A DNA stretch of 57,668 nt from assembly GCA_937864815.1 (NCBI GenBank), contig CALMJY010000045.1, positions 1-57,668 on the forward strand. Reading direction: 5' to 3'. Source of the DNA: an uncultured Bacteroidota bacterium. Lineage in GTDB: Bacteria; Bacteroidota; Bacteroidia; Bacteroidales; VadinHA17. This document shows, one piece after another, positions 9,620 through 18,618 of the stretch. The translations under genes and the position numbers were made by a program. Within the stretch, counting starts at the first letter, position 1. Each line of letters begins with the position of its first letter. The notes beneath the pieces are model-generated. The model saw only the letters and a list, made by a program, of their open reading frames with translations, had not been told where the DNA came from and searched no databases.

Positions 9620-10164
9620 TGCAGGTCATAAGGATCACTGATCCGATGGCTTACATTTGCAACATATTACTGGGACGTATCACAAAAACCAGCGGTTATG
9701 AGGGAGCCGTAAACGTTATATTAGAGAGATCTTTTATCGGAAATATACCTCACATGGAATCGGTCTTCGTTGAAATAGACGAAAGACCGGTTCCTTTTTT
9801 TATTCATGAGTATGAATATGCCGGATCTGACATTATGAAGCTTAAATTCATTGATTATGATACCGTTGACAAGGTAAGTGAATTCAAAGGATGCAGAGTC
9901 TTTTTAACAACCGGAGAAAAAGCATCAGACAGCAGTGATGAATTTGCAGAAATAACTGGTTATGAGGTTTATACTACAGATAATTTACTGCTTGGCCGAA
10001 TCAAGGAAATCATTCATAATCCCGGCCAGTATCTTCTCAGCATCACTTCCCCTGACAGGAATGAGATACTTATCCCTCTTCATGAGGATTTTATCGTGAA
10101 TCTCGATGATCCCGGCAGAAAACTTATCATGAATATCCCCGAAGGACTTACAGATTTGAACTGA
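9619..10164 (+). CDS. rimM: 16S rRNA processing protein RimM
   Basis: This protein of up to 181 aa resembles RimM: an N-terminal beta-barrel domain (LLGRITKTSGYEGAVNV, then CRVFLT) and a C-terminal PRC-barrel (TGYEVYTTDNLLLGRIKEI, ILIPLHEDFI). RimM binds S19 and helps mature the 30S head. The start is uncertain. A GTG at 9619 overlaps the rpsP stop (TAGTG), while an ATG at 9646 gives an N-terminus closer to the usual family length. The rpsP-rimM order is conserved in many bacteria. Sequence divergence from proteobacterial RimM is high, but the neighbourhood supports the call. Confidence 0.88.
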   Translation: MQVIRITDPMAYICNILLGRITKTSGYEGAVNVILERSFIGNIPHMESVFVEIDERPVPFFIHEYEYAGSDIMKLKFIDYDTVDKVSEFKGCRVFLTTGEKASDSSDEFAEITGYEVYTTDNLLLGRIKEIIHNPGQYLLSITSPDRNEILIPLHEDFIVNLDDPGRKLIMNIPEGLTDLN

Positions 10165-10247
10165 TTTTTTTGCTGAAAATGCAGCGAATTAACTGAAAGG
10201 AAGTCTTTATAGGTAATAGAGGTAAAACAAACCAAAAACTTTATGAA

Positions 10248-10952
10248 ATGAAAAAGATAACATTCATCACTGTAGCTTTTCTGCTTACTGTATTTTCAAC
10301 AGCCTTCATTTATGGACAATCAACGGACAAGGAGACAAGAAATCTTTCAGGTTTTACAAAAGTATCCTTTGGTGTTCCGGGAAACCTTTTTATCCGTATA
10401 GGATCTGATTATAAGGTAGTTCTGGAAGGAGATAAAGATTTTCTTGAAGAAATTGAAACTGAGATCTCATCCGGGAAACTGGTAATTAAAAAGGATAACT
10501 GGACCAACTTCAATAATAAAAAGGTAGTGGTCAACATTACAATGCCTTCACTTGAAGGACTTGGTGTCTCTGGTTCCGGTCAGGCTGAGGTCGTTGATGC
10601 GCTGAAAACAGGCGAACTCGATCTGGGTGTAAGCGGCAGTGGTAAACTTTATATAAATGAGCTTATTGCAGGAAGTATTGACTGCGGAATTTCAGGCTCA
10701 GGTGATGTCATTATTAAGGGTAGCGGAAGTACCGGCAAGGCTGATATAAGCATAAGCGGATCAGGTAATTATACAGGTGAATCTCTTAAAATAGACCAGG
10801 CTGATATAAGTATTTCGGGAAGCGGAAGCTGTGTTTGTCATGTCACAGGTTCGCTCGAAGCCCATGTATCCGGCAGCGGCAGTGTAAGCTACCTGGGAAA
10901 CCCCAGGGTAGATGCCAGAGTTTCAGGTTCGGGCCGGGTTAAGTCAAGGTAG
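10248..10952 (+). CDS. Secreted GIN-domain (DUF2807) auto-adhesin-like protein
   Basis: This 234-aa protein has a signal peptide (residues 1-24, ending near FIYGQS) and a putative auto-transporter adhesin head GIN domain. Seven copies of a V/I-SGSG motif (GVSGSGQ, GVSGSGK, GISGSGD, SISGSGN, SISGSGS, HVSGSGS, RVSGSGR) recur at beta-helix-like intervals. Such proteins are common and usually uncharacterised in Bacteroidota, and are expected at the surface or in the periplasm. It is convergent with the tsaC-like gene, with only 2 bp between the stop codons. Confidence 0.85.
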   Translation: MKKITFITVAFLLTVFSTAFIYGQSTDKETRNLSGFTKVSFGVPGNLFIRIGSDYKVVLEGDKDFLEEIETEISSGKLVIKKDNWTNFNNKKVVVNITMPSLEGLGVSGSGQAEVVDALKTGELDLGVSGSGKLYINELIAGSIDCGISGSGDVIIKGSGSTGKADISISGSGNYTGESLKIDQADISISGSGSCVCHVTGSLEAHVSGSGSVSYLGNPRVDARVSGSGRVKSR

Positions 10953-10954
10953 GT

Positions 10955-11524
10955 CTATTTTCTAATAATCTTTATAGAACCGTCGGAATTTAGTTTTATG
11001 ACAGGTGAGGCAGATCGCTTTTGCCTGTCATCCTGACGGTATTTTACCACATAGTCAACTGAATCTACAAGCTCTTTATCAATTTCATCAAAGTACAGAG
11101 GGCTGGGCTTTCCGGTGAAATTTGCCGAAGTTGAGACCAGGGGTTTTCTGAAACGAGTAATAAGCTCTTCGCAAAACTCTTCGTGACAGATTCTTATTCC
11201 AACTGAACCATCTTCGCTGCAAATACCTTTTGCCAGGTTCTTTCCCCAAGGGTATACTATTGTTAAAGGATCTTCAGTTACTGATAAAAGTTCAAAGGCT
11301 ATTTCAGGAATCTCATGAACATATCGTTCGAGCATCTGCTCGCTGTTCACGAGTATGAGAAGACTTTTATTAATATCCCTGGGCTTTATCCGGAGAAGTT
11401 TTTCAACTGCCTCCTGGCTGGTTGCATCACATCCTAAGCCCCAAATGGTATCTGTCGGATACAGAATTATGCCGTTGGCTCTGAGGACTTTCAGTGCGGC
11501 ATTGATATCTTCTGAAGAAAACAT
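10955..11524 (-). CDS. L-threonylcarbamoyladenylate synthase (Sua5/YciO/YrdC family)
   Basis: This 189-aa protein is a single YrdC domain. It begins with the typical ALKVLRANGIILYPTDTIWGLGCDA segment in which the PTDT motif lines the nucleotide pocket, followed by KLLRIKPRDINKSLLILV and the STSAN motif (STSANFTGKPSP). The enzyme makes threonylcarbamoyl-AMP from Thr, bicarbonate and ATP for tRNA t6A37 modification. The short length without a Sua5 domain fits TsaC. The YciO paralogue cannot be excluded without alignment. It lies 4 bp downstream of a glycosyltransferase gene on the same strand. Confidence 0.9.
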   Translation of the reverse strand: MFSSEDINAALKVLRANGIILYPTDTIWGLGCDATSQEAVEKLLRIKPRDINKSLLILVNSEQMLERYVHEIPEIAFELLSVTEDPLTIVYPWGKNLAKGICSEDGSVGIRICHEEFCEELITRFRKPLVSTSANFTGKPSPLYFDEIDKELVDSVDYVVKYRQDDRQKRSASPVIKLNSDGSIKIIRK

Positions 11525-11528
11525 TGGT

Positions 11529-12299
11529 TTATTCTTGAGGAGAAGCTTTCTTTTTATTCAGCTGTCTCAGATGTTTGTACTTAACAAAAGCAGATTTTCC
11601 ATACTGTTGACAGATCATTAATCCGTTCTTTCCGTCGAGGAATCCTCCATTGATGATATAGGTTCTGAAAAACCCCCAGAACCCATGAAGGTAAGGAGTA
11701 AAGAAATATGCTTTTTTTCCTGCTTTATGGAACTCCTGGGCGCCGATGATTGCAAAACGGCCCATTTTTTCGACGTGATCTTCAACACTTGTAAAAGGCC
11801 AGTGAAGCAGATCTCCGTTAAGTCTGCCAATTGAAGAGCCGTTTGACAATATAAATCTTTCATGAAGGTTAAGTTCACCCCAGGAACCGTCTTCAGCCCT
11901 GAAAAGCCTCAACTGCCTGTCGGGATACCAGCCTGAAAACTGTATCCATTTTCCGCAGTAGTTGTTTCTTCTGTTAAAAACATAGCTGTCATATTTCCAG
12001 TTACCCTTTATTGCCAGAATTGATTCGCGAAGTTTGTCACTCAAGGCTTCATCGGCGTCAAGTGAGAGTATACTTCTGTATGAAGCCTGTCTGAGGGCAA
12101 AGTTCTTTTGATCGCGGTAACCTTCAAAGGCATGTTTTACAAACCTCACGTTGTATTGTTTGCAAATCTCTTCGGTCCTGTCAGTGGAGAATGAATCAAC
12201 AACAACGATTTCATCAGCGACACCTTCAAGAGAAGCAAGGCACTTCCCTATAAACATCTCCTCGTTGTATGTAATTATTACCGCTGATATCTTAGGCAT
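11529..12299 (-). CDS. Glycosyltransferase family 2 (WaaE/KdtX-like)
   Basis: Taken from the ATG at 12299, this is a 256-aa GT-A fold glycosyltransferase. It opens with ISAVIITYNEE, followed by VDSFSTDRTEEIC, and has a DADE metal-binding motif (LSLDADEAL, about residues 77-85). The C-terminal region (WYPDRQLRLFRAEDG, LHERF) resembles lipopolysaccharide core transferases such as WaaE. An in-frame start 39 bp upstream is possible, but 12299 has an AGAAGG ribosome-binding site and restores the conserved N-terminus. It probably adds a sugar to LPS or another envelope glycan. The acceptor is unknown. Confidence 0.88.
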   Translation of the reverse strand: MPKISAVIITYNEEMFIGKCLASLEGVADEIVVVDSFSTDRTEEICKQYNVRFVKHAFEGYRDQKNFALRQASYRSILSLDADEALSDKLRESILAIKGNWKYDSYVFNRRNNYCGKWIQFSGWYPDRQLRLFRAEDGSWGELNLHERFILSNGSSIGRLNGDLLHWPFTSVEDHVEKMGRFAIIGAQEFHKAGKKAYFFTPYLHGFWGFFRTYIINGGFLDGKNGLMICQQYGKSAFVKYKHLRQLNKKKASPQE

Positions 12300-12485
12300 A
12301 ACCTTCTTTCTAAATAGGATTGGCTGCAAATGTAACACAATTTAAGTAAAAAACTTAAAATATGCTATTCATTTGGTGAATTAATGCAAAAAAGTGACAA
12401 ATCACTGACTTTATTGTATGAATCAGGACAAGTTTATGGAAAAATAAAGTGTCTGATTTTACTTTACTTAATGTAATAAATAGTG

Positions 12486-12493
12486 TAAATTTG
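12486..12493 (+). promoter_or_regulatory. Candidate -7 promoter element of the unknown gene at 12563
   Basis: TAAATTTG matches TAnnTTTG and lies 69 bp before the ATG. The whole stretch 12300-12562 is very AT-rich and shows no other gene. Confidence 0.45.
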
Positions 12494-12562
12494 ATATACA
12501 AATCGCATTGTTCTTTAAAAGGATGTCAATAGATAATTCACGGTTCATTAAAATATAATGTT

Positions 12563-13327
12563 ATGAGCAAGTACATTTATCTAACCTGCAATCCTGAAGC
12601 ACTTGTTGCTTCAATGCTGCCTCCTGAAGCGTTCGGACTATATTTATCAACCGGTACAAAAAAAAGAAACAAAGGGCAGGCAATCTTTTTTGAGATTGAT
12701 CCTGATAAGGCCGGTTCTGTAATTGATCATGACAGCCTGAACAAACGTTGTGTTGCAAAGGAAGACGGCAGCCCGAAAAGTTCTGTTTATCTTTCAGTCT
12801 ACAAGGTACTGGAGATGATTCCTCTGGCAGCCCTCAAAAGTCTCTATCTGACAACAGATCATGGCATTGTACTTGAGCTTAAGAGATCGGATTATGACAA
12901 GTTGAAGGAACCTAAGAATGAACTTCACCTTTACCAGGAACTCTGCCCTGTAACGCCAATGGTAGCCAGCAGCCTTGCACCTTCAGTGTTTATGAAGAAA
13001 CTCACCGACGGGTCAATTCCCATTGTTCTTCCGAAACTCCTCTTTGTTGAGCTGAAACTTGGAGAACTGGCTGTAAATCCATTAGGCGGTTCATCAGAAA
13101 ATCTTCCCTATCCTAATATTGGTCATTTAAGGGATTGTCTTGAAATTATAAGGGGAGAATATGAGAAGCACATGAAAACGGTCAACCGTATCTTTACAGG
13201 TGAACTTCTTTACAGGACCATTGCAACTGGATTTTATATTGGAGCAGGGGATGAGATGGTCTTTTATGCCTATCCAAGGATGAAGGACCTTGAGAAGATG
13301 AATTACAACTTCTTCAGGGCAATATAG
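12563..13327 (+). CDS. Conserved-looking protein of unknown function
   Basis: This 254-aa protein is not recognised. It has no signal peptide or membrane helix and looks cytoplasmic, with mixed alpha/beta composition. It opens with SKYIYLTCNPEAL and includes PEAFGLYLSTGTKKRNKGQAIFFEIDP, which reads like a beta-rich fold, and a helical segment around residues 190-215 (LRDCLEIIRGEYEKHMK). It stands alone between divergent glycosyltransferase and convergent-free pyrophosphatase genes. Codon use looks like that of its neighbours. It could be a structural or enzyme-accessory protein; no function is proposed. Confidence 0.8.
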   Translation: MSKYIYLTCNPEALVASMLPPEAFGLYLSTGTKKRNKGQAIFFEIDPDKAGSVIDHDSLNKRCVAKEDGSPKSSVYLSVYKVLEMIPLAALKSLYLTTDHGIVLELKRSDYDKLKEPKNELHLYQELCPVTPMVASSLAPSVFMKKLTDGSIPIVLPKLLFVELKLGELAVNPLGGSSENLPYPNIGHLRDCLEIIRGEYEKHMKTVNRIFTGELLYRTIATGFYIGAGDEMVFYAYPRMKDLEKMNYNFFRAI

Positions 13328-13473
13328 ATTAAATGGATTATTATCAGACCGCATAGTTCAGAGGAAGCCGTTTTGACGCTGTTCAGATAAACAATTCATA
13401 TGGTTTATCATGGAAAATTCAAAGATCCTCATGAACTTTGCGGTTTGTTTTTTTGAAATAATAAATTTTTCCC

Positions 13474-13503
13474 TTGGTAATATGAAAAACTAATATAGTT
13501 TTG
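13474..13503 (+). promoter_or_regulatory. Promoter of hppA
   Basis: TTG at 13474-13476 and TAGTTTTG at 13496-13503 are 19 bp apart, matching the Bacteroidota promoter layout. It lies about 58 bp before the hppA start. The rest of 13328-13561 shows no gene. Confidence 0.65.
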
Positions 13504-13561
13504 TACCGGTGAATTTTTTTTCATTTCAAAAAAATATTTAATAAAATTAAAAACAGATTTT

Positions 13562-15862
13562 ATGATTAGTACGATTTTCTGGATTGTTCCAATTTCAGCT
13601 CTTTTCGCTCTGTTGTTCGCCTGGATCTTCTATAAAAGTATGAAAATGCAGGATGAAGGAACAGATAAGATGAAAGAGATTGCTGAATATGTTAGGGAAG
13701 GTGCAATGGCTTACCTTAAAAGTCAGTACACAGTCGTAGGCAAGATATTTATAATACTTGTCATATTATTATCCATTCTGGCATATATGGGTGTTCAGAA
13801 TCCATTTGTACCAGTTGCATTCCTTACCGGAGGTATCTTCTCCGGCCTATGTGGTTATCTGGGAATGAAAACTGCAACATTTGCTTCAAACAGGACAGCA
13901 TGGGCTGCTTCAAAGTCACTCAACAAGGGTTTGCAGGTAGCTCTTCGAAGCGGTGCTGTTATGGGACTAGTTGTGGTTGGCTTCGCTCTTCTTGATATAG
14001 CAGCCTGGTTCATTTTCCTGGATAAAGTAGTATTTTCTCCGGAACATATGGTCACGGGATTAAATTGGTTAGGCCTTACATTTGTTAATCCAGGTATTGA
14101 TGAACACCAGAAATTCGTTGAGATAACAGCAACTATGATCACCTTTGGTATGGGTGCCTCAACACAAGCACTATTTGCCCGCGTTGGTGGCGGTATCTTC
14201 ACAAAAGCTGCAGACGTTGGCGCAGACCTCGTAGGTAAAGTTGAAGCCGGTATCCCGGAGGACGATCCTCGTAACCCTGCAACTATTGCTGATAATGTTG
14301 GCGACAATGTAGGTGATGTTGCTGGTATGGGTGCTGACCTCTATGAATCATATGCAGGTTCAATTCTTGCAACCGCTGCTCTGGGAGCTGCTCTGCCTGC
14401 TATTGCCGGACAAAGTGATAATCAGCTGAAAGCAATAATTGCACCTATGCTGGTATCAGCCATCGGAATCTTATTATCAATTGCCGGTGTTTATATGGTC
14501 AGAACAAAAGAATCAGCATCACCAAAATCCCTTCTCAGAGCACTTTTGCTTGGAACTGGTGGAAGCTCAGCTCTTATTCTGGTTGTGCTGGCAATAATGG
14601 CTCAGGCTGACTGGATTACCTGGGGTGTATTCGGAGCTGCTGTCTCAGGTCTGGTTGCAGGTGTTATAATCGGGCAGGCTACAGAATACTATACATCAGA
14701 TGGTTACAAACCCACCCAGGGTATCTCAAAACAATCACAAACAGGACCTGCAACAGTAATAATTGAAGGTATGGCAGTTGGGATGTTCTCAACCTGGTTG
14801 CCTGTAATGACAATAGTTGCAGGTATTATTGCAGCCTATGCATTTGCAGGCGGATTCCAAAATTTTGCTATGGGTGTTTACGGTATCGGTTTTGCATCAG
14901 TAGGTATGCTCTCAACTCTTGGAGTGACTCTTGCGACAGATGCATTCGGACCTATTGCTGACAACGCCGGAGGTAATGCTGAAATGTCTGATCTTCCAAA
15001 AGAAGTAAGGGAAAGAACTGATGCTCTCGACGGACTTGGTAATACAACAGCTGCAACGGGTAAAGGATTTGCAATAGGTTCCGCGGCTCTTACAGCGCTA
15101 GCACTTGTTGCTGCATATATGGAAGAGGTAAAACTCTGGCTTGGCAGACTTGCTGATAAAAGTGTCGATGGTTATAAGCAGATCGGAGATATTTTATTTT
15201 ATCACAGTCAGGTTCCGGCTAATGTTCAGGCAGGTCAGCAGGCAGTCGAAGTTACCCAGGCTGGAGTTAATGATTTTGTCCAGGCATACAACTTGTCACT
15301 ATTTAATCCGATATTGCTGGCAGGTCTTTTCATAGGCTCAATGATGTGTTTCGTATTTGTTGCTATGGCAATGAAAGCTGTCGGAAGGAATGCTGGAAGA
15401 ATGGTTGATGAAGTAAGACGCCAGTTCAGGGAGATTCCGGGGATTATGGAAGGTAAGGGAAGACCTGAATATGCAAAATGTGTTGCAATTGCAACTAAAG
15501 GCGCTCAGAAAGAAATGGTTATGCCTGCTCTTATGGCTATAATAGTTCCGGTTACCACAGGTATTATTTTTGGCGTTCCCGGAGTAGTCGGATTGTTAGT
15601 GGGAGGTATGACAACAGGTTTTACACTTGCCAGTATGCTCAATAACTCAGGTGGTGCATGGGATAACGCTAAAAAGTATATTGAAAGAGGTAATTTTGGA
15701 GGAAAGAAAAGCGATTGTCATAAAGCAAGTATTGTTGGCGACACTGTTGGTGATCCATTTAAAGATACATGCGGCCCTTCAATGAATATCCTTATAAAAC
15801 TCATGTCGATGGTAGCAGTTGTTATGGCAGGTGTTACAGTTGCATGGAGTATTTTCGGTTAG
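13562..15862 (+). CDS. hppA: K+-dependent membrane-bound ion-pumping pyrophosphatase
   Basis: This 766-aa, multi-helix integral membrane protein hydrolyses pyrophosphate and pumps H+ and/or Na+. The pyrophosphate-binding signatures are intact: DVGADLVGKVE and the DDPRNPATIADNVGDNVGDVAGMGADLYESY region in the first half, NAGGNAEMSDLP in the middle, and GDTVGDPFKDTCGPSMNIL near the C-terminus. In the segment GNTTAATGKGFAIG the position that is Lys in K+-independent enzymes is Ala, which indicates the K+-dependent class. Many Bacteroidota homologues pump Na+, so the ion is left open. A hydrophilic insert at about residues 530-565 separates two helices. The gene has its own promoter and terminator. 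Confidence 0.95.
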   Translation: MISTIFWIVPISALFALLFAWIFYKSMKMQDEGTDKMKEIAEYVREGAMAYLKSQYTVVGKIFIILVILLSILAYMGVQNPFVPVAFLTGGIFSGLCGYLGMKTATFASNRTAWAASKSLNKGLQVALRSGAVMGLVVVGFALLDIAAWFIFLDKVVFSPEHMVTGLNWLGLTFVNPGIDEHQKFVEITATMITFGMGASTQALFARVGGGIFTKAADVGADLVGKVEAGIPEDDPRNPATIADNVGDNVGDVAGMGADLYESYAGSILATAALGAALPAIAGQSDNQLKAIIAPMLVSAIGILLSIAGVYMVRTKESASPKSLLRALLLGTGGSSALILVVLAIMAQADWITWGVFGAAVSGLVAGVIIGQATEYYTSDGYKPTQGISKQSQTGPATVIIEGMAVGMFSTWLPVMTIVAGIIAAYAFAGGFQNFAMGVYGIGFASVGMLSTLGVTLATDAFGPIADNAGGNAEMSDLPKEVRERTDALDGLGNTTAATGKGFAIGSAALTALALVAAYMEEVKLWLGRLADKSVDGYKQIGDILFYHSQVPANVQAGQQAVEVTQAGVNDFVQAYNLSLFNPILLAGLFIGSMMCFVFVAMAMKAVGRNAGRMVDEVRRQFREIPGIMEGKGRPEYAKCVAIATKGAQKEMVMPALMAIIVPVTTGIIFGVPGVVGLLVGGMTTGFTLASMLNNSGGAWDNAKKYIERGNFGGKKSDCHKASIVGDTVGDPFKDTCGPSMNILIKLMSMVAVVMAGVTVAWSIFG

Positions 15863-15882
15863 TACAATTACGCATATAAATA

Positions 15883-15918
15883 AAAGGGATCCCAATTAAC
15901 AGGATCCCTTTATTTTTT
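15883..15918 (+). terminator. Intrinsic terminator after hppA
   Basis: A 10-bp stem (AAAGGGATCC at 15883-15892 with GGATCCCTTT at 15902-15911) with a 9-nt loop is followed by ATTTTTT. It lies 20 bp behind the hppA stop. Confidence 0.88.
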
Positions 15919-15949
15919 ACCCCTAAATCCCACGTAGGGGGACTTTACC
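15917..15949. repeat. Copy of the C-run/G-run intergenic repeat
   Basis: The sequence CCCCTAAATCCC followed by GGGGGACTTT resembles the arms of the inverted repeat at positions 1-90. It is a short, degenerate copy of the same intergenic family. Confidence 0.4.
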
Positions 15950-16090
15950 CTGGAGCCTGTTGACACAGTGATCAAGCCCCAAGACTGTCAATCAATAAAT
16001 TGTTTTAATGCAGGAGATAATGGTATAATTTTCCCCTCCTTTTGAGTTGACTCTTTGTAGGCAACTTTTTTATATAAGTTCCTACTATTA

Positions 16091-16292
16091 GTAGGAGATC
16101 CCTCTCCGCTAAAGCGGGATCGGGATGACAGGTTATTTTAGTGTAAAATATGAGGGAAATAAGCGGCGAGCCGCAAATATACATTCTTCATTTATCCTGA
16201 ATACTGATGCGGCTCGCCGCTTATTTCCCTCTGTCTCTCAACTAATTACCTGTCATCCCGAAGCGAAGCAAGGGACCTCCATCTCCCTTCAG
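16091..16292. repeat. Nested palindromic intergenic element
   Basis: A perfect 23-bp inverted repeat (16153-16175 with 16208-16230; core AAGCGGCGAGCCGCA) encloses a 32-bp loop. It is itself enclosed by a second inverted repeat (CGGGATGACAGGT at 16121-16133 with ACCTGTCATCCCG at 16248-16260). Outer flanks GGAGATCCCT and AGGGACCTCC are also nearly complementary. The element carries no credible gene. It resembles a small miniature or REP-like mobile palindrome. Similar GTCATTCC/AAGC/ATCTC words occur at 31461-31565. Confidence 0.7.
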
Positions 16293-16408
16293 CTGCTAGC
16301 TTATTTGAAGATGAGTACAAAGATTAGCTTTTGAAGGAGGGGACACTTTTGCTATCCCTTAACTTCATTAAAAGAAGTCTTAAGCTGATCGCCTGCGTCA
16401 AGTCAGAA

Positions 16409-17287
16409 TTAACCTGACATTTCTTTATCCAAATCTTCAAGCAATTCGCTGCCAAGAACACCCCTGACAATTTCTCTCACTTCACCTGTCATCCGGATGT
16501 TCCACTCCCTGTCTATATCAATTTTCAGTGTACCACCGATCATATGCATCGTGAGGTCACCCTTAATGAGGCCTTTTTTTACCAGAACGCTTGATGCTGC
16601 ACATGACGAGCTGCCGGATGCCAGGGTAAATCCTGCTCCGCGTTCCCATATTAGAATTTGAGCATCATGATCTGATAAAACCTTTGCAAACTGAACATTA
16701 ATGCGGTTTGGAAACATTGGGTGGTTTTCAAGTAACGGACCATATTTACGGATCTCTTTCTCGTCAAGAACATCCTTAATGACAACACAATGAGGATTCC
16801 CGACAGAAACACAGTTTACTTCATATTCCTTATCACCGGCCATAATTTTTTGTCCGATGAATTCCGGGAGATCTGAGTTAACAGGGATCTCACGCGATAT
16901 AAATTTTGCCTTACCCATATCTACCCGGATAAGCAATGCTTTTCCGGCTTTTTCTTCCACAATTTCAGCATAAACTATATCGGTAAGTGTTTCAACCGAA
17001 AATTTACGTTTTGTACAGAAGCCATAATCGAAGAGGTACTTGCAAAAAATGCGTAACCCGTTTCCGCTTTTCTCAGCCTCAGAGCCGTCAGGATTGTACA
17101 CCCTGAACCCAAAGTCAGCTTTAGAGGATGGAACTTTCATTACAATCCCGTCAGAACCTATCCCGAAGTGTATGTTGCACAAACGTATTATAGCCTGCTT
17201 TGAAAGTTGAAAATCTATGTTTGAACTATCGAGGACAATATATTCATTGCCCAGTCCGTGCATCTTAACAAAACTGTTTTTTTCCAT
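16409..17287 (-). CDS. dapF: Diaminopimelate epimerase-like protein with Ser/Ser active site
   Basis: This 292-aa protein has the full DapF fold length and landmarks: MHGLGNEYIVLD at the start, GSDGIVM, NPDGSEAEK, and ERGAGFTLA near residue 221. DapF converts LL- to meso-diaminopimelate using two catalytic cysteines. Here both positions are serine: the signature N-x-D-G-S-x4-C-G-N reads NPDGSEAEKSGNG (Ser74), and the usual ACGTGA reads ASGSSS (Ser224). A cysteine five residues later (Cys229) is in the wrong register. The gene lies 25 bp behind lysA and next to dapL, which argues for a role in the diaminopimelate pathway. The chemistry is uncertain. The family call is strong; the exact activity is not. 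Confidence 0.85.
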   Translation of the reverse strand: MEKNSFVKMHGLGNEYIVLDSSNIDFQLSKQAIIRLCNIHFGIGSDGIVMKVPSSKADFGFRVYNPDGSEAEKSGNGLRIFCKYLFDYGFCTKRKFSVETLTDIVYAEIVEEKAGKALLIRVDMGKAKFISREIPVNSDLPEFIGQKIMAGDKEYEVNCVSVGNPHCVVIKDVLDEKEIRKYGPLLENHPMFPNRINVQFAKVLSDHDAQILIWERGAGFTLASGSSSCAASSVLVKKGLIKGDLTMHMIGGTLKIDIDREWNIRMTGEVREIVRGVLGSELLEDLDKEMSG

Positions 17288-17312
17288 AATTTATATTGAT
17301 CAGGATTGACTA

Positions 17313-18569
17313 TCAGATTGTGAAATTTCTGACAATATCGTCAAGTGTGTCTCTTCTGCGGATCAGTCTGGGATTACCATCTGCCTGTATCAGAACTTCG
17401 GCAGGACGGAGACGGTTATTGTAATTTGAACTCATGGAATAGCCATATGCCCCGCTATCCAGCACACCAAGAATATCCTCCTCAAAAATTTCAGGAAGCA
17501 TCCTGTCTTTTGCTATTATGTCACCTGTCTCACAGATATTACCTACGATTCTTACACTCTCTTCCTTTAGGGATGGTGTGTCATTCTTCCGGTAAATTTC
17601 AATATCATGATGAGAATCGTACATGACAGGACGTACAAGAACATTAAAGCCAAGGTCGGTGCCAATATATTTTATATCATAATTCATTTTGGTGGCATAG
17701 ACACTTCCCAGGAGGATTCCTGATTCTGCAACAATGTATCGTCCAGGTTCAATTTTAAATTCTATGTTCTTTCCATACTCGGCAACAAATTTCTGTATGA
17801 GTTCCGATAATTTGTTTCCAAGCACTTTAAGGTCAAGCCTCGCCTGGTTTGCCTGTTTTCTGTAGGGGATCCCGAATCCTCCTCCAAGATCTATAAACTC
17901 AAGATCTTCAAATTGTTTAGCTATTGATAGTATATTACCGGTGCTTTGCAGATAAGCTCCCCCTTCCATAAAAAGAGATCCTATATGCTGGTTTATCCCG
18001 ATAAGCTTGAGGTTAAATTCCTTTAAAATTCTCTTCACTTCAGGGACGCTGCTCATTTCTATCCCGAACTTTGTATTTTGTCCAGCTGTGGTTACCTTTT
18101 CATGATGTCCGGCACCATGACCGGGATTAACCCTGAATGCCACTTTTCCGCCGGGGTTTATCCGCCCATACATTTCCAGCTGGGATACAGAATCTACAGA
18201 AATCTTCACACCGGCATTTATTGCATAGCGAAATTCATCTTCACCGACATTATTGCTGATGAATAATATTTCTTCGGGTTTAAAGCCTGCCATCAGGTTA
18301 ACATATATTTCACCGGGCGACATTGCATCTACCCTTAAGCCTTCGCTTCTCACAATTTTCAGAAGCTCGAGGTTCCCGTTGGCTTTCGGGGAGAAGTTAA
18401 CAGTGAAATTCGGATAGGAAATAAGTCCTTTCAGATCGTGGCAGCGGTTTCTAAGAATATTTTCATTATAGACATATAGCGGAGAGCCGTAACTTTCTGT
18501 TAGCTGGACCGGATCGGTGTTGCCAAAGAACTTCTTTTCATTGCTTACTGCGGAATAAATGTAATTCAT
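17313..18569 (-). CDS. lysA: Diaminopimelate decarboxylase
   Basis: From the ATG at 18569 this is a 418-aa PLP enzyme of the alanine-racemase fold that converts meso-diaminopimelate to lysine. The PLP lysine is Lys62 in [12 protein letters not shown], the glycine-rich DLGGGFG, and [11 protein letters not shown] follow in order. The C-terminal domain carries GNICETGD, the cysteine-containing substrate motif, and [16 protein letters not shown] 39 bp upstream could extend the frame but would overlap the divergent promoter, so the ATG is preferred. It is transcribed with the dapF-like gene and divergently from dapL. Confidence 0.94.
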   Translation of the reverse strand: MNYIYSAVSNEKKFFGNTDPVQLTESYGSPLYVYNENILRNRCHDLKGLISYPNFTVNFSPKANGNLELLKIVRSEGLRVDAMSPGEIYVNLMAGFKPEEILFISNNVGEDEFRYAINAGVKISVDSVSQLEMYGRINPGGKVAFRVNPGHGAGHHEKVTTAGQNTKFGIEMSSVPEVKRILKEFNLKLIGINQHIGSLFMEGGAYLQSTGNILSIAKQFEDLEFIDLGGGFGIPYRKQANQARLDLKVLGNKLSELIQKFVAEYGKNIEFKIEPGRYIVAESGILLGSVYATKMNYDIKYIGTDLGFNVLVRPVMYDSHHDIEIYRKNDTPSLKEESVRIVGNICETGDIIAKDRMLPEIFEEDILGVLDSGAYGYSMSSNYNNRLRPAEVLIQADGNPRLIRRRDTLDDIVRNFTI

Positions 18570-18594
18570 TGTCAGGGGAGAAATAATTACTTTA

Positions 18595-18613
18595 TATATT
18601 TGCGACAAAAGTA
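18595..18613. promoter_or_regulatory. Overlapping divergent promoters of dapL and lysA
   Basis: The plus strand has TATATTTG at 18595-18602 and the minus strand has TACTTTTG at 18613-18606. Both match TAnnTTTG, and they face away from each other with 3 bp between them. They would give short leaders to dapL (ATG 18619) and lysA (ATG 18569). No convincing -33 elements are seen. If real, the two promoters cannot be occupied at once. Confidence 0.45.
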
Positions 18614-18618
18614 TAAAA

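Noticed and set aside
13855-14307. 150-codon minus-strand frame opposite hppA
   Set aside because: Shadow of a highly conserved pyrophosphatase region that includes the pyrophosphate-binding site.
16125-16334. 69-codon plus-strand frame across the palindromic element
   Set aside because: It runs through the inverted repeats and has no recognisable protein features.
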